64,000 bases of DNA, taken from NCBI GenBank assembly GCA_004570955.1, contig SPPL01000008.1:1-64000 (forward strand). The letters are read 5' to 3'. Position numbers and translations under genes: made by a program. This document shows, in pieces, positions 9,215-17,382 of the stretch. Below the pieces are notes generated by a model. That model had not been told where the DNA came from and made no database searches. It worked only from the letters and a program-made list of their open reading frames with translations. This DNA comes from Jeotgalicoccus nanhaiensis (GTDB lineage Bacteria > Bacillota > Bacilli > Staphylococcales > Salinicoccaceae). Numbering within the stretch: the stretch's first letter is position 1; each line of letters starts with the position of its first letter.

Positions 9215-10005
9215 GAGTTATCCTCCTCTAGGTACTCTCGTACTAACCTTATGTACGTTTTGTAATTTTCAAGATGAATATTGTGACCGCAATGTTCAAC
9301 TATATTCAGTTTAGCACTTTTCAAACGTTCTGACATCGTTTCAGCTGTTGCCACAAATTTCTTGTCCTCACTGCCTGCCAGTAAATAAAAACTGCTCTCA
9401 AGCCCGCTTAAATTATCCCAGTACGAGGGCTGTACACCCGTGCCGTATTTTAACAGGCTGTCTGCAGCTTCCGCCGGTGTCTGCTGCAGTCGCTCTTCGT
9501 GCTGGGCCTTCAGCACTGACCGGGCTGCATTACGCTGACTCAAAAACAGCGGCATATCCTGCCAGAACTGAAGAAATTCATTATAATCGCTAATTATAAA
9601 ACTGCTGCGCTCACGGTCAATTCGAAGCCGTTCCGCGCGCTTTTCTTCATCAGCGATACCGGGCGAGGCGCTTTCCAATATGCATTTATCAATTCTTTTT
9701 GGAAAGTGAGCTGCTAAGGCCAGAGAGACCCGGCCACCCATCGAGTAGCCGAGCACATCGAAAGTGTTAATACCTTCTCTGTCTGCAATATTTACAAGCC
9801 CTCCTGTAACATCTTCCATACGGTAATCATGCGGCGTACTTAAGGTACTGCCAAAACCGGGTAAATCTGCAAGAATTACATTGCGTAGGCTGCTTAAATC
9901 TTCTGCGATTCTTCTCATGCTTTCTTTAGACGATAAAAACCCGTGCAGCAGCATAATCGTTTTGTCCTGCTTGTTATCGAGCAGCTCATAATTAAAATTC
10001 AGCAT
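9211..10005 (-). CDS. menH: alpha/beta hydrolase, probable SHCHC synthase of menaquinone synthesis
   Basis: 264 residues, alpha/beta-hydrolase fold. HGFLSSKES forms the oxyanion region, GYSMGGR carries the nucleophilic Ser (about residue 91), and HCGHNIHLE near the C-terminus holds the catalytic His. It lies between menD and menB, overlapping menD by 14 bases and menB by 4. The family contains many other hydrolases; position in the men operon is what makes MenH the best name. Confidence 0.88.
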   Translation of the reverse strand: MLNFNYELLDNKQDKTIMLLHGFLSSKESMRRIAEDLSSLRNVILADLPGFGSTLSTPHDYRMEDVTGGLVNIADREGINTFDVLGYSMGGRVSLALAAHFPKRIDKCILESASPGIADEEKRAERLRIDRERSSFIISDYNEFLQFWQDMPLFLSQRNAARSVLKAQHEERLQQTPAEAADSLLKYGTGVQPSYWDNLSGLESSFYLLAGSEDKKFVATAETMSERLKSAKLNIVEHCGHNIHLENYKTYIRLVREYLEEDNS

Positions 10006-11659
10006 TGTCCACCAGCTCTTTAAGCCGGGCTTTCAGCTCGTTATGACTTTCGAGATTATGTTCTCTGTCTGTTTTAATCTCTATCATCTGACGCCCGGTT
10101 TTATTCAGCATTTCTTTTGTTAATTCATTCGAATTTTCAATATGAACATATTCGTAATCATAAAGCTTCGCGGCATGCTCAAAATTGAGATCAAGCGGTG
10201 TGCCGAACAATCTTTCGAAGTGCGGTTTATGTGCATACTGCGGCAGATAGCTGAAAATATTGCCGCCGTTATTGTTAAAGACGATAATCGTAAAGTCGAT
10301 ATTTTCAAGTTTTGCAAGCAGCAGACTGTTAATATCATGATTCATCGATACGTCTCCAATCAGCATAGTAACCGGCTCTTTGGTGCCGAGGCCGAGTGCA
10401 CTTGAAATCACACCGTCAATACCGTTGGCACCGCGGTTCGCGAATACATCATGGACAACACGTGTATCGTAACGCTCAAAGTCTCTGATCGGCATACTGC
10501 TGGATAGGAAAAATGTGCGGGACGCATCGGTCTCTCTGATAATGTCGTAGACATATCTGCCTTCATCGTCAAAGCCGGAAATATGCTCATCTATATACTT
10601 ATGAAGTACTTTTGATAAGTCTGTGAAGCGCTTTTTAACATCGCTCATAAAATTATCAGCAATCAGTCTTGGGAAAATTTCATTGATTGTGCCGACATAT
10701 GTTTCATCCGGTGTGACCGGGAAGGGTTTGATGTCCTGAAATTCACTGATTAAATATTGCGGCACAGCCGTTTGTTTTAAGAATGCATTGGTCTGTTTTG
10801 AAGTTACAGGCTCACCAATACGGATAATAAAATCAATATTGTCTTCGATATACTGGCGATGGTTTTCGCTGAAATTTGAAAACATCATATCGTGATTAAC
10901 AATGGCATCTTTAACAAATGTTCGCAGATTCTGCCGCGGATCGCAGACAGCAATAAGATTGCCCTGTTCCAAAACAGATACAAGCGGTGTTAAATCTTCT
11001 GCTGTTTCACCGATAAAAACAAGACCTGTGCCTTTTAGTTTTTCAATATCCCCCGGCACTGTTATTGCCGGTGTCATTGATTTCTGTACCCGCTTAAATA
11101 AGTCCAGACGGCGAACATTCGGCATAATCGGTTCGCGGACCGGAATATTAAAATGCACTGGCCCCATATTAATGCCGTTGAAATACTGGCTGGCCTGCAG
11201 CACTTTATCGTTAATTAATGATTCTGCACTGTCATGACTGTCAGCAATCGGCAGTTCCGTCTGATAGCGTACGAAATTGCTGTACATATTATGCTGCTCA
11301 ATCGCCTGCGGCGCACCGACATTTTTAAGCTCGTGCGGACGGTCCGAGGTTAGCACTATGAGCGGCAGATGACTGAGTCCTGCTTCGCTGACAGCGGGTG
11401 TATAATTCGCTGCTGCTGTGCCGGATGTACATAATATACCGACCGGCTGACGTCTTTTTTTAGTCAGCCCGACGGCGAAATACCCTGCACCCCGTTCGTC
11501 GGGATGAATGTACGTTTTAATCCCTTCATGCAGCTCCGCCGCGATAGCAAGCGGCGTTGAGCGTGAACCCGGGCTGATAACCAGTTCATTCATACCGTAT
11601 TCGTACAGTGCATCTATAATACTAAATGTTTGTGTCGTTAGTGCTTCCGTATAGCTCAT
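9992..11659 (-). CDS. menD: SEPHCHC synthase (MenD), thiamine diphosphate dependent
   Basis: Joins 2-oxoglutarate to isochorismate, committing it to menaquinone. 555 residues. The N-terminal SPGSRSTPLA with the following GAGYFAVGL (Glu/ThDP region) and the C-terminal cofactor motif GDVSMNHD...NNNGGNIF are clear. GGAGG nine bases ahead of the ATG fixes the start. It overlaps the upstream menF by 38 bases and menH by 14, so the three form one tightly coupled unit. Confidence 0.96.
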   Translation of the reverse strand: MSYTEALTTQTFSIIDALYEYGMNELVISPGSRSTPLAIAAELHEGIKTYIHPDERGAGYFAVGLTKKRRQPVGILCTSGTAAANYTPAVSEAGLSHLPLIVLTSDRPHELKNVGAPQAIEQHNMYSNFVRYQTELPIADSHDSAESLINDKVLQASQYFNGINMGPVHFNIPVREPIMPNVRRLDLFKRVQKSMTPAITVPGDIEKLKGTGLVFIGETAEDLTPLVSVLEQGNLIAVCDPRQNLRTFVKDAIVNHDMMFSNFSENHRQYIEDNIDFIIRIGEPVTSKQTNAFLKQTAVPQYLISEFQDIKPFPVTPDETYVGTINEIFPRLIADNFMSDVKKRFTDLSKVLHKYIDEHISGFDDEGRYVYDIIRETDASRTFFLSSSMPIRDFERYDTRVVHDVFANRGANGIDGVISSALGLGTKEPVTMLIGDVSMNHDINSLLLAKLENIDFTIIVFNNNGGNIFSYLPQYAHKPHFERLFGTPLDLNFEHAAKLYDYEYVHIENSNELTKEMLNKTGRQMIEIKTDREHNLESHNELKARLKELVDNAEF

Positions 11660-13016
11660 TAGTAGTCGCCTCCAAGACGTTCAGCATCGGTGTGAATTTA
11701 ACTTCTGTTTCCAAAAATTCAGCTTCCGGATCCGAGCCTTTCACAATGCCGCAGCCAGCAAAAAGTGTCGCGCTGCGTGCAGAAATCAGCATGGAACGGA
11801 GACCGACGGCAAACTCACATTCTTTGTCTTCATGAATAATGCCAAGCGGCGCTGCGTACAGTCCTCTTGTGCCGTATTCATGATCTTTAATATAATCTTT
11901 CGCCAGCTTTTTCGGCAGGCCGCCTACTGCCGGAGTCGGGTGAATTCGTTTTAATATTTTAAACTCATCCGCATCCTTCTTCAGCATAGCCTGAATCGGC
12001 GTGAACAAATGATATATATATTTATTTTCGAGCAGCAGCGGATTTTTTTTGTAGTTCAGCCCTTCTGAAAACGGCACGATATCGCTGACGATTGATTCTC
12101 TGACAACGCGGTGTTCAAAAAGATTTTTTTCATCGTTCAGTAAAAAGTCTTTCTGCAAATCATTCTCCCGGCTGTCTTCGACGCGCTGAATTGAACCGGC
12201 AATCGCATTCGTAACCAGTTCCTCTCCTCGGATTGAAAATAATTTTTCAGGTGTTTTCGAAACGAAAGTCGATTTGCCTTTTTCATAATAAATCGTGTAC
12301 GTATCCGCTTCGTCTTTTAATCGTCTGATTAAATAAAGCCGTTTTGCTCTCGATTCAAAAGTAATGAGTTTCTGACGGGCAAGCACTACTTTTTTAAACT
12401 CGTCGTTTAAATTATTTACTGCTTCTTCGACGAGCATTTTCCATTCATTTGGGAAAATATCGCGTTTGCTTTTAACAACCGGTTTTTCTTTCTCGGTTAT
12501 TACAGTATTTTCTATCGCCGACAGCACTCCGTCAACTTCATCGAGCACATCATCCATATTTAATTCTGTTTTTTCGCGGGTTAAAAACACTTCGTGATTG
12601 TTCAGATCAAATTGCCATTCCGGCAAATGAAATTCAATCATTTTAAAGTCATTCCACTCGTCAGTCGTATCCTTATCATCGAATAATGTTCCGCCGAACA
12701 GGCTCAATTTCGATTTCAGATTATCACCGAGCTTCTCCTGCTGCAGTTTAGCAAACAGTGTTTTCTTACTGTCCGCTGCCGATTCCGGCTGAAACTTATC
12801 ACGCCACATACTTTCGATGTAATTGATTCCGACAACATTATATGTGTTATCTTTTGACTTGAACCAATAGCGTGAACCCTTCGATTCATCAAAGTATGTA
12901 AATATTTTTTCTTCGTCAATATTATACTCATCCATAGGAATATGCAGTGTAAGATATTGCCTGTCGGAATCCAGACTGATACTCTCTATAAATATTCGAG
13001 ACGATTGTAATTTCAT
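11622..13016 (-). CDS. menF: isochorismate synthase
   Basis: First committed enzyme of menaquinone synthesis (chorismate to isochorismate). 464 residues; the N-terminal 190 are weakly conserved, followed by the chorismate-binding domain. That domain shows KVVLARQ, the TPEKLF segment, HPTPAVGGLPK and GCGIVKGSDPEAEFLETE near the end. The ATG at 13016 has only a weak ribosome binding site (GAAAG). First gene of the operon, divergent from menA with 116 bases between them. Confidence 0.94.
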   Translation of the reverse strand: MKLQSSRIFIESISLDSDRQYLTLHIPMDEYNIDEEKIFTYFDESKGSRYWFKSKDNTYNVVGINYIESMWRDKFQPESAADSKKTLFAKLQQEKLGDNLKSKLSLFGGTLFDDKDTTDEWNDFKMIEFHLPEWQFDLNNHEVFLTREKTELNMDDVLDEVDGVLSAIENTVITEKEKPVVKSKRDIFPNEWKMLVEEAVNNLNDEFKKVVLARQKLITFESRAKRLYLIRRLKDEADTYTIYYEKGKSTFVSKTPEKLFSIRGEELVTNAIAGSIQRVEDSRENDLQKDFLLNDEKNLFEHRVVRESIVSDIVPFSEGLNYKKNPLLLENKYIYHLFTPIQAMLKKDADEFKILKRIHPTPAVGGLPKKLAKDYIKDHEYGTRGLYAAPLGIIHEDKECEFAVGLRSMLISARSATLFAGCGIVKGSDPEAEFLETEVKFTPMLNVLEATTNELYGSTNDTNI

Positions 13017-13132
13017 GAGTCACACTACTTTCATCATAATTAGCTTTATTTTATCATTTTTTACCTACCGTGTGTATGGACAACACTTAAATATGATAAA
13101 ATTATAGCCATCATGTTTTAAAGGAGAAAGTC

Positions 13133-14050
13133 ATGCAGGAAGCACAAGTACATACAGGATTTAAAAAATATTTAATGCTGACGCGTCCACACACACTGAC
13201 AGCGAGTTTTGTACCTGTTTTTGTCGGGACGGCAAGCGTATTGTTATTTGCTGACATCCGCTGGGGAATGTTTTTCCTTATGCTGATCGCTACAGTATTA
13301 ATACAGTCGGCTACCAATATGTTTAACGAATATTACGATTTTAAACGCGGTCTGGATTCACATGAATCCGTCGGTATCGCAGGTGCTATTGTAAGAAATG
13401 GCATGAGCCCCCGCCTCGTTCTGACAATCGCTCTTATATTTTACGGCATCGCCGCTGTAATCGGCATTATTATTACGATAAATTCATCGTGGTGGATACT
13501 TATCGTTGGTGCTGTATCAATGGCAGTCGGTTATCTTTACACAGGCGGTCCCGTGCCGATATCATGGACACCGTTTGGTGAAATATTTGCAGGTTTCTTT
13601 ATGGGCACTGTAATTATTATGATTACATTTTTCATTCACACAGGCACACTGCATGTATTTCCTTTATTAATGTCCATACCGCCGGCAATTACGATAGGTT
13701 TACTCAATATGGCAAATAACATACGCGACCGTAAAAAAGATAAGACGAGCGGCCGTAAAACTTATGTCATTCTTGTCGGTAAACCCTTTGCGGTAATGAC
13801 TGCTGCAGCCCTGCTCCTGTTCAGTTATGTATTTTTAATATACATAGCCTTCTTTACGCCGATGGGCTCGGTATTTCTGCTCATCCCGCTCTTGTCTATT
13901 CCTCTTGCGCTGAAAACAATTATGCTGATGCGTAAAGGCAATACACCGGTTGAACTGATTCCAGCCATGGCATCTATGGGCAAACTGAATACAATTATGG
14001 GACTGCTCTTAACTATCGGTTTGATTATTTACGGAATGACCGGCATATAA
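13133..14050 (+). CDS. menA: 1,4-dihydroxy-2-naphthoate polyprenyltransferase
   Basis: Integral membrane UbiA-type prenyltransferase that attaches the isoprenoid chain to the naphthoate ring. 305 residues with about eight or nine hydrophobic segments. The first Asp-rich site is in NMFNEYYDFKRGLD (about residues 62-75), and the second is NNIRDRKKDKTSGRKT. AAAGGAG precedes the ATG by five bases. Divergent from the menF operon, with which it completes the pathway apart from menC and the final methylation. Confidence 0.96.
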   Translation: MQEAQVHTGFKKYLMLTRPHTLTASFVPVFVGTASVLLFADIRWGMFFLMLIATVLIQSATNMFNEYYDFKRGLDSHESVGIAGAIVRNGMSPRLVLTIALIFYGIAAVIGIIITINSSWWILIVGAVSMAVGYLYTGGPVPISWTPFGEIFAGFFMGTVIIMITFFIHTGTLHVFPLLMSIPPAITIGLLNMANNIRDRKKDKTSGRKTYVILVGKPFAVMTAAALLLFSYVFLIYIAFFTPMGSVFLLIPLLSIPLALKTIMLMRKGNTPVELIPAMASMGKLNTIMGLLLTIGLIIYGMTGI

Positions 14051-14125
14051 ATTTTTCTGAAAATTGTGTTTCAGCTCTGTGAAGAATATAATATAGTTGA
14101 AACAAACAATATAGGGGGATTTATC

Positions 14126-14713
14126 ATGCAGTTAAAACGTATATTATTCGCGGGAGGATTTGCAAGTATGCTTCTGCTTGCCGCGTGTAATGGGGACAGT
14201 ACAGATGAGGCAGGCACAGCAGAAGAAACACCGGCAGAAGAAACTACAGATGAAGCGGCAGAGGAAGAATTATCATACTCCGGAGTTAATGGAGATTACA
14301 CTTTCACAAACTTTACACCGGTTGAAGTACCGGCTGTTGACGCTGAAGGCAACGACACAACGGTTCAGGCTGTGGCAGTTGAGTTTGAGTTCTCAAACAC
14401 TTCTGAACGCGCAGCAAGCCCGTCTGAAGCATTCAGCCTGGACCTGGCAGTCCGCCAGGTGAGCGATGAAGGGGAAGCACCGACAGAAAACTATACAATG
14501 GACCTTGAAGACGACGGTGAATTTGCAGACGGAAAAGCCGCTGCCAATGAATTAGTGGAACCGGGAGAAAGTGCAACGGCAGTCGTTGCCTACGGTCCGC
14601 TTGATCCGGAACTCGCAACACACCTGCAGGCCCGGGAAAGCCCGCTTGAAGAAACTGAATCACTAGACCATGAAATCGAGCTTGATTTAGCACCTGCTGA
14701 GAACGAAGAATAA
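14126..14713 (+). CDS. lipoprotein with an immunoglobulin-like, DUF5067-type domain
   Basis: 195 residues from the ATG at 14126, chosen because GGGGGA lies just upstream and the signal peptide begins there. Lipobox LAAC with the lipidated Cys at 21, then an acidic, Thr/Glu-rich linker (about 22-50). A beta-rich domain follows that ends near EIELDL. It resembles small Firmicute lipoproteins of the DUF5067/DUF4352 kind; function unknown. Transcribed after menA (75-base gap, no terminator seen) and closed by its own terminator. Confidence 0.75.
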   Translation: MQLKRILFAGGFASMLLLAACNGDSTDEAGTAEETPAEETTDEAAEEELSYSGVNGDYTFTNFTPVEVPAVDAEGNDTTVQAVAVEFEFSNTSERAASPSEAFSLDLAVRQVSDEGEAPTENYTMDLEDDGEFADGKAAANELVEPGESATAVVAYGPLDPELATHLQARESPLEETESLDHEIELDLAPAENEE

Positions 14714-14720
14714 GTCTAAA

Positions 14721-14750
14721 AACAGCGCCCTGACACGGCGTTGTTTTTTT
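14721..14750 (+). terminator. terminator of the lipoprotein gene
   Basis: Stem AACAGCGCC / GGCGTTGTT (one wobble) with a 7-base loop and a run of T. Confidence 0.8.
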
Positions 14751-14780
14751 GTTTAAAATGATTTGGAATTTGATGAAACA

Positions 14781-14808
14781 AAAAACACCTTACTTCATCG
14801 TAAGGCGT
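14781..14808 (-). terminator. terminator of the gene at 14819-15286
   Basis: Minus-strand arms ACGCCTTAC / GTAAGGTGT (one wobble) with a short loop and a T run, ten bases after the stop. Confidence 0.75.
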
Positions 14809-14818
14809 CCTTAAATAC

Positions 14819-15286
14819 TTATCTTGTTTTTGTGAGGATAAACTTCGTACCCTCTGCTTCGTATGTCAGCTCTCCGCCTTCCATATCCATACGCACAGAC
14901 ATCATAATATGGCCTTTATTATTGAAGTCTCTGTATAAAATGCGGATGCGGAAGTTCATTGTCTGATCGGGCTGCATATAAAATTTCAGAATCACTACAT
15001 CATTTTCTTCTTTCTCTTTAATGTAATGGTATTTTGTCGTAAAGTCATAACCTTTAATATAAACTTTCTCAATTTGAAATGGATTATCATTTTTATTTTC
15101 GACACGGAACATCATATATTTTCCGCGGTCGTCTTTTCTCCAGCCGACTTCATCTATCATCAAGAGCGGCTGTGTCGTCATGACTTCTGCACGTTTTCTT
15201 GAAAAGTAAATACCGAGACCGGCAACTGAGGCAATAAATAAAGCCAGCAGTACAACTACTTCTAACCAGACTGATAAAGGATCCAT
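14819..15286 (-). CDS. membrane-anchored protein of unknown function
   Basis: 155 residues. One hydrophobic helix at about 8-27 is followed by basic residues (SRKRAE), suggesting an Nout-Cin anchor. The rest is a beta-rich cytoplasmic domain. I do not recognise the family. It stands alone, bounded by a terminator downstream and about 100 bases of A+T-rich sequence upstream that it shares with the small membrane peptide gene on the other strand. Confidence 0.65.
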   Translation of the reverse strand: MDPLSVWLEVVVLLALFIASVAGLGIYFSRKRAEVMTTQPLLMIDEVGWRKDDRGKYMMFRVENKNDNPFQIEKVYIKGYDFTTKYHYIKEKEENDVVILKFYMQPDQTMNFRIRILYRDFNNKGHIMMSVRMDMEGGELTYEAEGTKFILTKTR

Positions 15287-15392
15287 ATATTTCCCAACTC
15301 TCTTAATAATTTCATTTATATAATTTTATCATTACATGTATGGTAAAAACAATTATGTTACATTGAGAGTAACTTGTTAAGGAGTCGGTATT

Positions 15393-15479
15393 ATGATTGA
15401 AATCTTAAGCGGTATCGGTCTTGCCTTCATTCTTTTCATCATTGCGGGCATTGCTATTTTACTCGCCGTATCACGCTGA
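15393..15479 (+). CDS. 28-residue hydrophobic membrane peptide
   Basis: ATG at 15393 follows AAGGAG with a spacing of eight bases. The frame gives 28 residues with a hydrophobic core of about 20 and a C-terminal Ser-Arg, ending in TGA at 15479. A perfect terminator follows 25 bases later. A start signal, a full-length transmembrane helix and a terminator together make it a likely real small gene, although it is too short for most gene callers. No family name can be supported. Confidence 0.6.
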   Translation: MIEILSGIGLAFILFIIAGIAILLAVSR

Positions 15480-15504
15480 AAAAAGTTTTAATATGCTGAT
15501 ATAA

Positions 15505-15536
15505 AAAGCGTACACGACTGATGCCGTGTACGCTTT
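15505..15536. terminator. bidirectional terminator
   Basis: Perfect 12-bp stem AAAGCGTACACG / CGTGTACGCTTT with an 8-base loop between the small peptide gene (+) and the lipoprotein gene (-); A and T runs flank both sides. Confidence 0.8.
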
Positions 15537-15564
15537 ATAAAATTTTATCCTGTTTTTTCTTCAG

Positions 15565-15975
15565 TTATTCTATATCAAAAATATCATCTGTATGTTCGTG
15601 CAGGTCTTCAGGACCGTTAATGTGTGCTGTAATACTGTATTCTCCAGCTTCAACTTCTGCAGTTTCTGCAGTATAGATGCCCTCACCTTCACTTTCAGCA
15701 TTCAGCCATGTAATTTCTTCAGTCTCAGTATCTTCTACTTCAAAACGGACACGATCCGCTTCATACGCTTCATCTTCTTTCAGAAGTTCAACGCTGATGA
15801 CCGATGGATCAGCTTCATTATCCACAGTTAAATTAATATCCAGCACCTGTTCGTGATGGTGCTCTGCAGTTTCATCATGCGGTTCATGAGCCTCTTCGCC
15901 CTCGGCTTCTTCAGTACTGTTGCCGCAGGCTGCAAGCGCCAGAGTAAGGCCTGAAAGTAACAATAATTTCTTCAT
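15565..15975 (-). CDS. lipoprotein with a YtkA/FixH-like domain
   Basis: 136 residues. The signal peptide ends in LAAC (Cys17). A His/Glu-rich stretch follows (EEAHEPHDETAEHHHEQ, about 28-44), which could bind metal. Next is a compact beta domain ending in the AEVEAGEYSITAHI pattern typical of YtkA-like proteins. It is probably an exported, membrane-tethered protein. Relatives often sit near copper or cytochrome oxidase functions, but nothing nearby confirms that here. Confidence 0.7.
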   Translation of the reverse strand: MKKLLLLSGLTLALAACGNSTEEAEGEEAHEPHDETAEHHHEQVLDINLTVDNEADPSVISVELLKEDEAYEADRVRFEVEDTETEEITWLNAESEGEGIYTAETAEVEAGEYSITAHINGPEDLHEHTDDIFDIE

Positions 15976-16125
15976 ATAAATAATCCCCCAAAACTTAAGT
16001 ATAGGTTTATTTTATCACCAGCACAGTTTTGAAATCCTACACATTTTTGAAGATTCTGAGTCTATATCTCTTCAAAATAATGAACATTTTATTACGATAC
16101 ACCAGCTACTTTTACTGCTGAACTA

Positions 16126-16163
16126 AAATAACCTCTCCAAAACTTAATCCGGAGAGGTTATTT
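16126..16163 (-). terminator. terminator of the fad operon
   Basis: Perfect 13-bp stem AAATAACCTCTCC / GGAGAGGTTATTT with a 12-base loop, immediately after the fadA stop. Confidence 0.9.
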
Positions 16164-16164
16164 G

Positions 16165-17349
16165 TTATCTTACATATTCAAATATTCCTGCTGCGCCCAT
16201 ACCGACACCGATACACATTGTCACCATGCCGTATTTTGAGTCAGGTCTGCGTTTCATTTCAGCAAGCAGCCTCGCAGTCAGCATGGCACCTGATGCACCC
16301 AGCGGATGACCGAGTGAAATTGCACCGCCGTTTACATTTGTTTTCTCCATATCCAGTCCCGCTTTTCTGATTGAAGCGACTGTCTGGGAAGCAAATGCTT
16401 CATTCAGCTCGACTAAATCCATATCTTTGACCGATAAACCGGCCTGTTCCAGTACTTCAGGAATGGCATATGCAGGGCCAATCCCCATAATCTTAGGATC
16501 TACGCCCACTGCTTTAAATCCGACAAAGCGGGCAATTGGAGTGACTCCGAGCTCTTTTACCTTGTCCCCTGACATCACTACAACAAAGCCTGCACCGTCT
16601 GTCAGCGGTGCTGATGTTCCTGCTGTAACAGTACCGTCTGCTTTAAATACCGTTCTGAGTTTGGCAAGTCCTTCCATGTTCGTATCCGGACGTATATGTT
16701 CATCTGTTTTAAATTCACCTTTCGTTATAACAGGCCCATTTTCGTCATACGATACTTTATTTACTTCAACCGGAATAATTTCGTCTTCGAACCTCCCAGC
16801 TTCGAGCGCAGCCTGTGCCCGCTGATGGCTCTGTACTGCATAAGCATCCTGTTCTTCTCTCGAAACTTTAAATTCTTCTGCCACCATTTCAGCAGTCAGC
16901 CCCATCGGATATGACACTCCTGAATCTTTATCCTGCAATACTGGACTATTTGTCGGCTCATTGCCGCCCATCGGTACAGCACTCATTAATTCCACACCGC
17001 CGGCAACCAGTACATCAGCCTGTTCTGCCATGATCTGATTGGCTGCGATTGCTATCGTCTGCAGACCCGATGAACAGTAACGGTTTACCGTCTGTCCGGG
17101 CACTTCATCCGGCATTCCTGCAAGCAGGGCGATTGACCGTGCAATATTCTGTCCCTGCAATCCTTCCGGGAATGAGTTTCCGACAATCACATCTTCTACC
17201 ATATCCGGACTGAATTTACCGTCGACGCGTCCAAGTACACCTTTAAGAACCTGTGCTGCAATTTCATCCGGTCTATCGTGGAACATCGCGCCGCCTTTTG
17301 CTCTTCCGGCAGCCGATCGTCCGTAAGCTACTATATATGCATCCTGCAT
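16165..17349 (-). CDS. fadA: acetyl-CoA acyltransferase (3-ketoacyl-CoA thiolase)
   Basis: Final thiolytic step of fatty-acid beta-oxidation. 394 residues. The nucleophile Cys92 lies in VNRYCSSGLQT, the His in NGGAISLGHPLGASGA and the second Cys in CIGVGMGAAG. It lies 33 bases after fadB and is the last gene of the cluster. The order matches the fadXDEBA cluster of S. aureus, which supports the name over a biosynthetic acetoacetyl-CoA thiolase. Confidence 0.94.
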   Translation of the reverse strand: MQDAYIVAYGRSAAGRAKGGAMFHDRPDEIAAQVLKGVLGRVDGKFSPDMVEDVIVGNSFPEGLQGQNIARSIALLAGMPDEVPGQTVNRYCSSGLQTIAIAANQIMAEQADVLVAGGVELMSAVPMGGNEPTNSPVLQDKDSGVSYPMGLTAEMVAEEFKVSREEQDAYAVQSHQRAQAALEAGRFEDEIIPVEVNKVSYDENGPVITKGEFKTDEHIRPDTNMEGLAKLRTVFKADGTVTAGTSAPLTDGAGFVVVMSGDKVKELGVTPIARFVGFKAVGVDPKIMGIGPAYAIPEVLEQAGLSVKDMDLVELNEAFASQTVASIRKAGLDMEKTNVNGGAISLGHPLGASGAMLTARLLAEMKRRPDSKYGMVTMCIGVGMGAAGIFEYVR

Positions 17350-17382
17350 TCAACTTCATCCTCTCTCTGTACGTACATATTA

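Noticed and set aside
13017-13132. Promoters in the menF-menA divergent gap
   Set aside because: Several A+T-rich -10-like words exist, but none has a convincing -35 at 16-18 bases, so no promoter is called.
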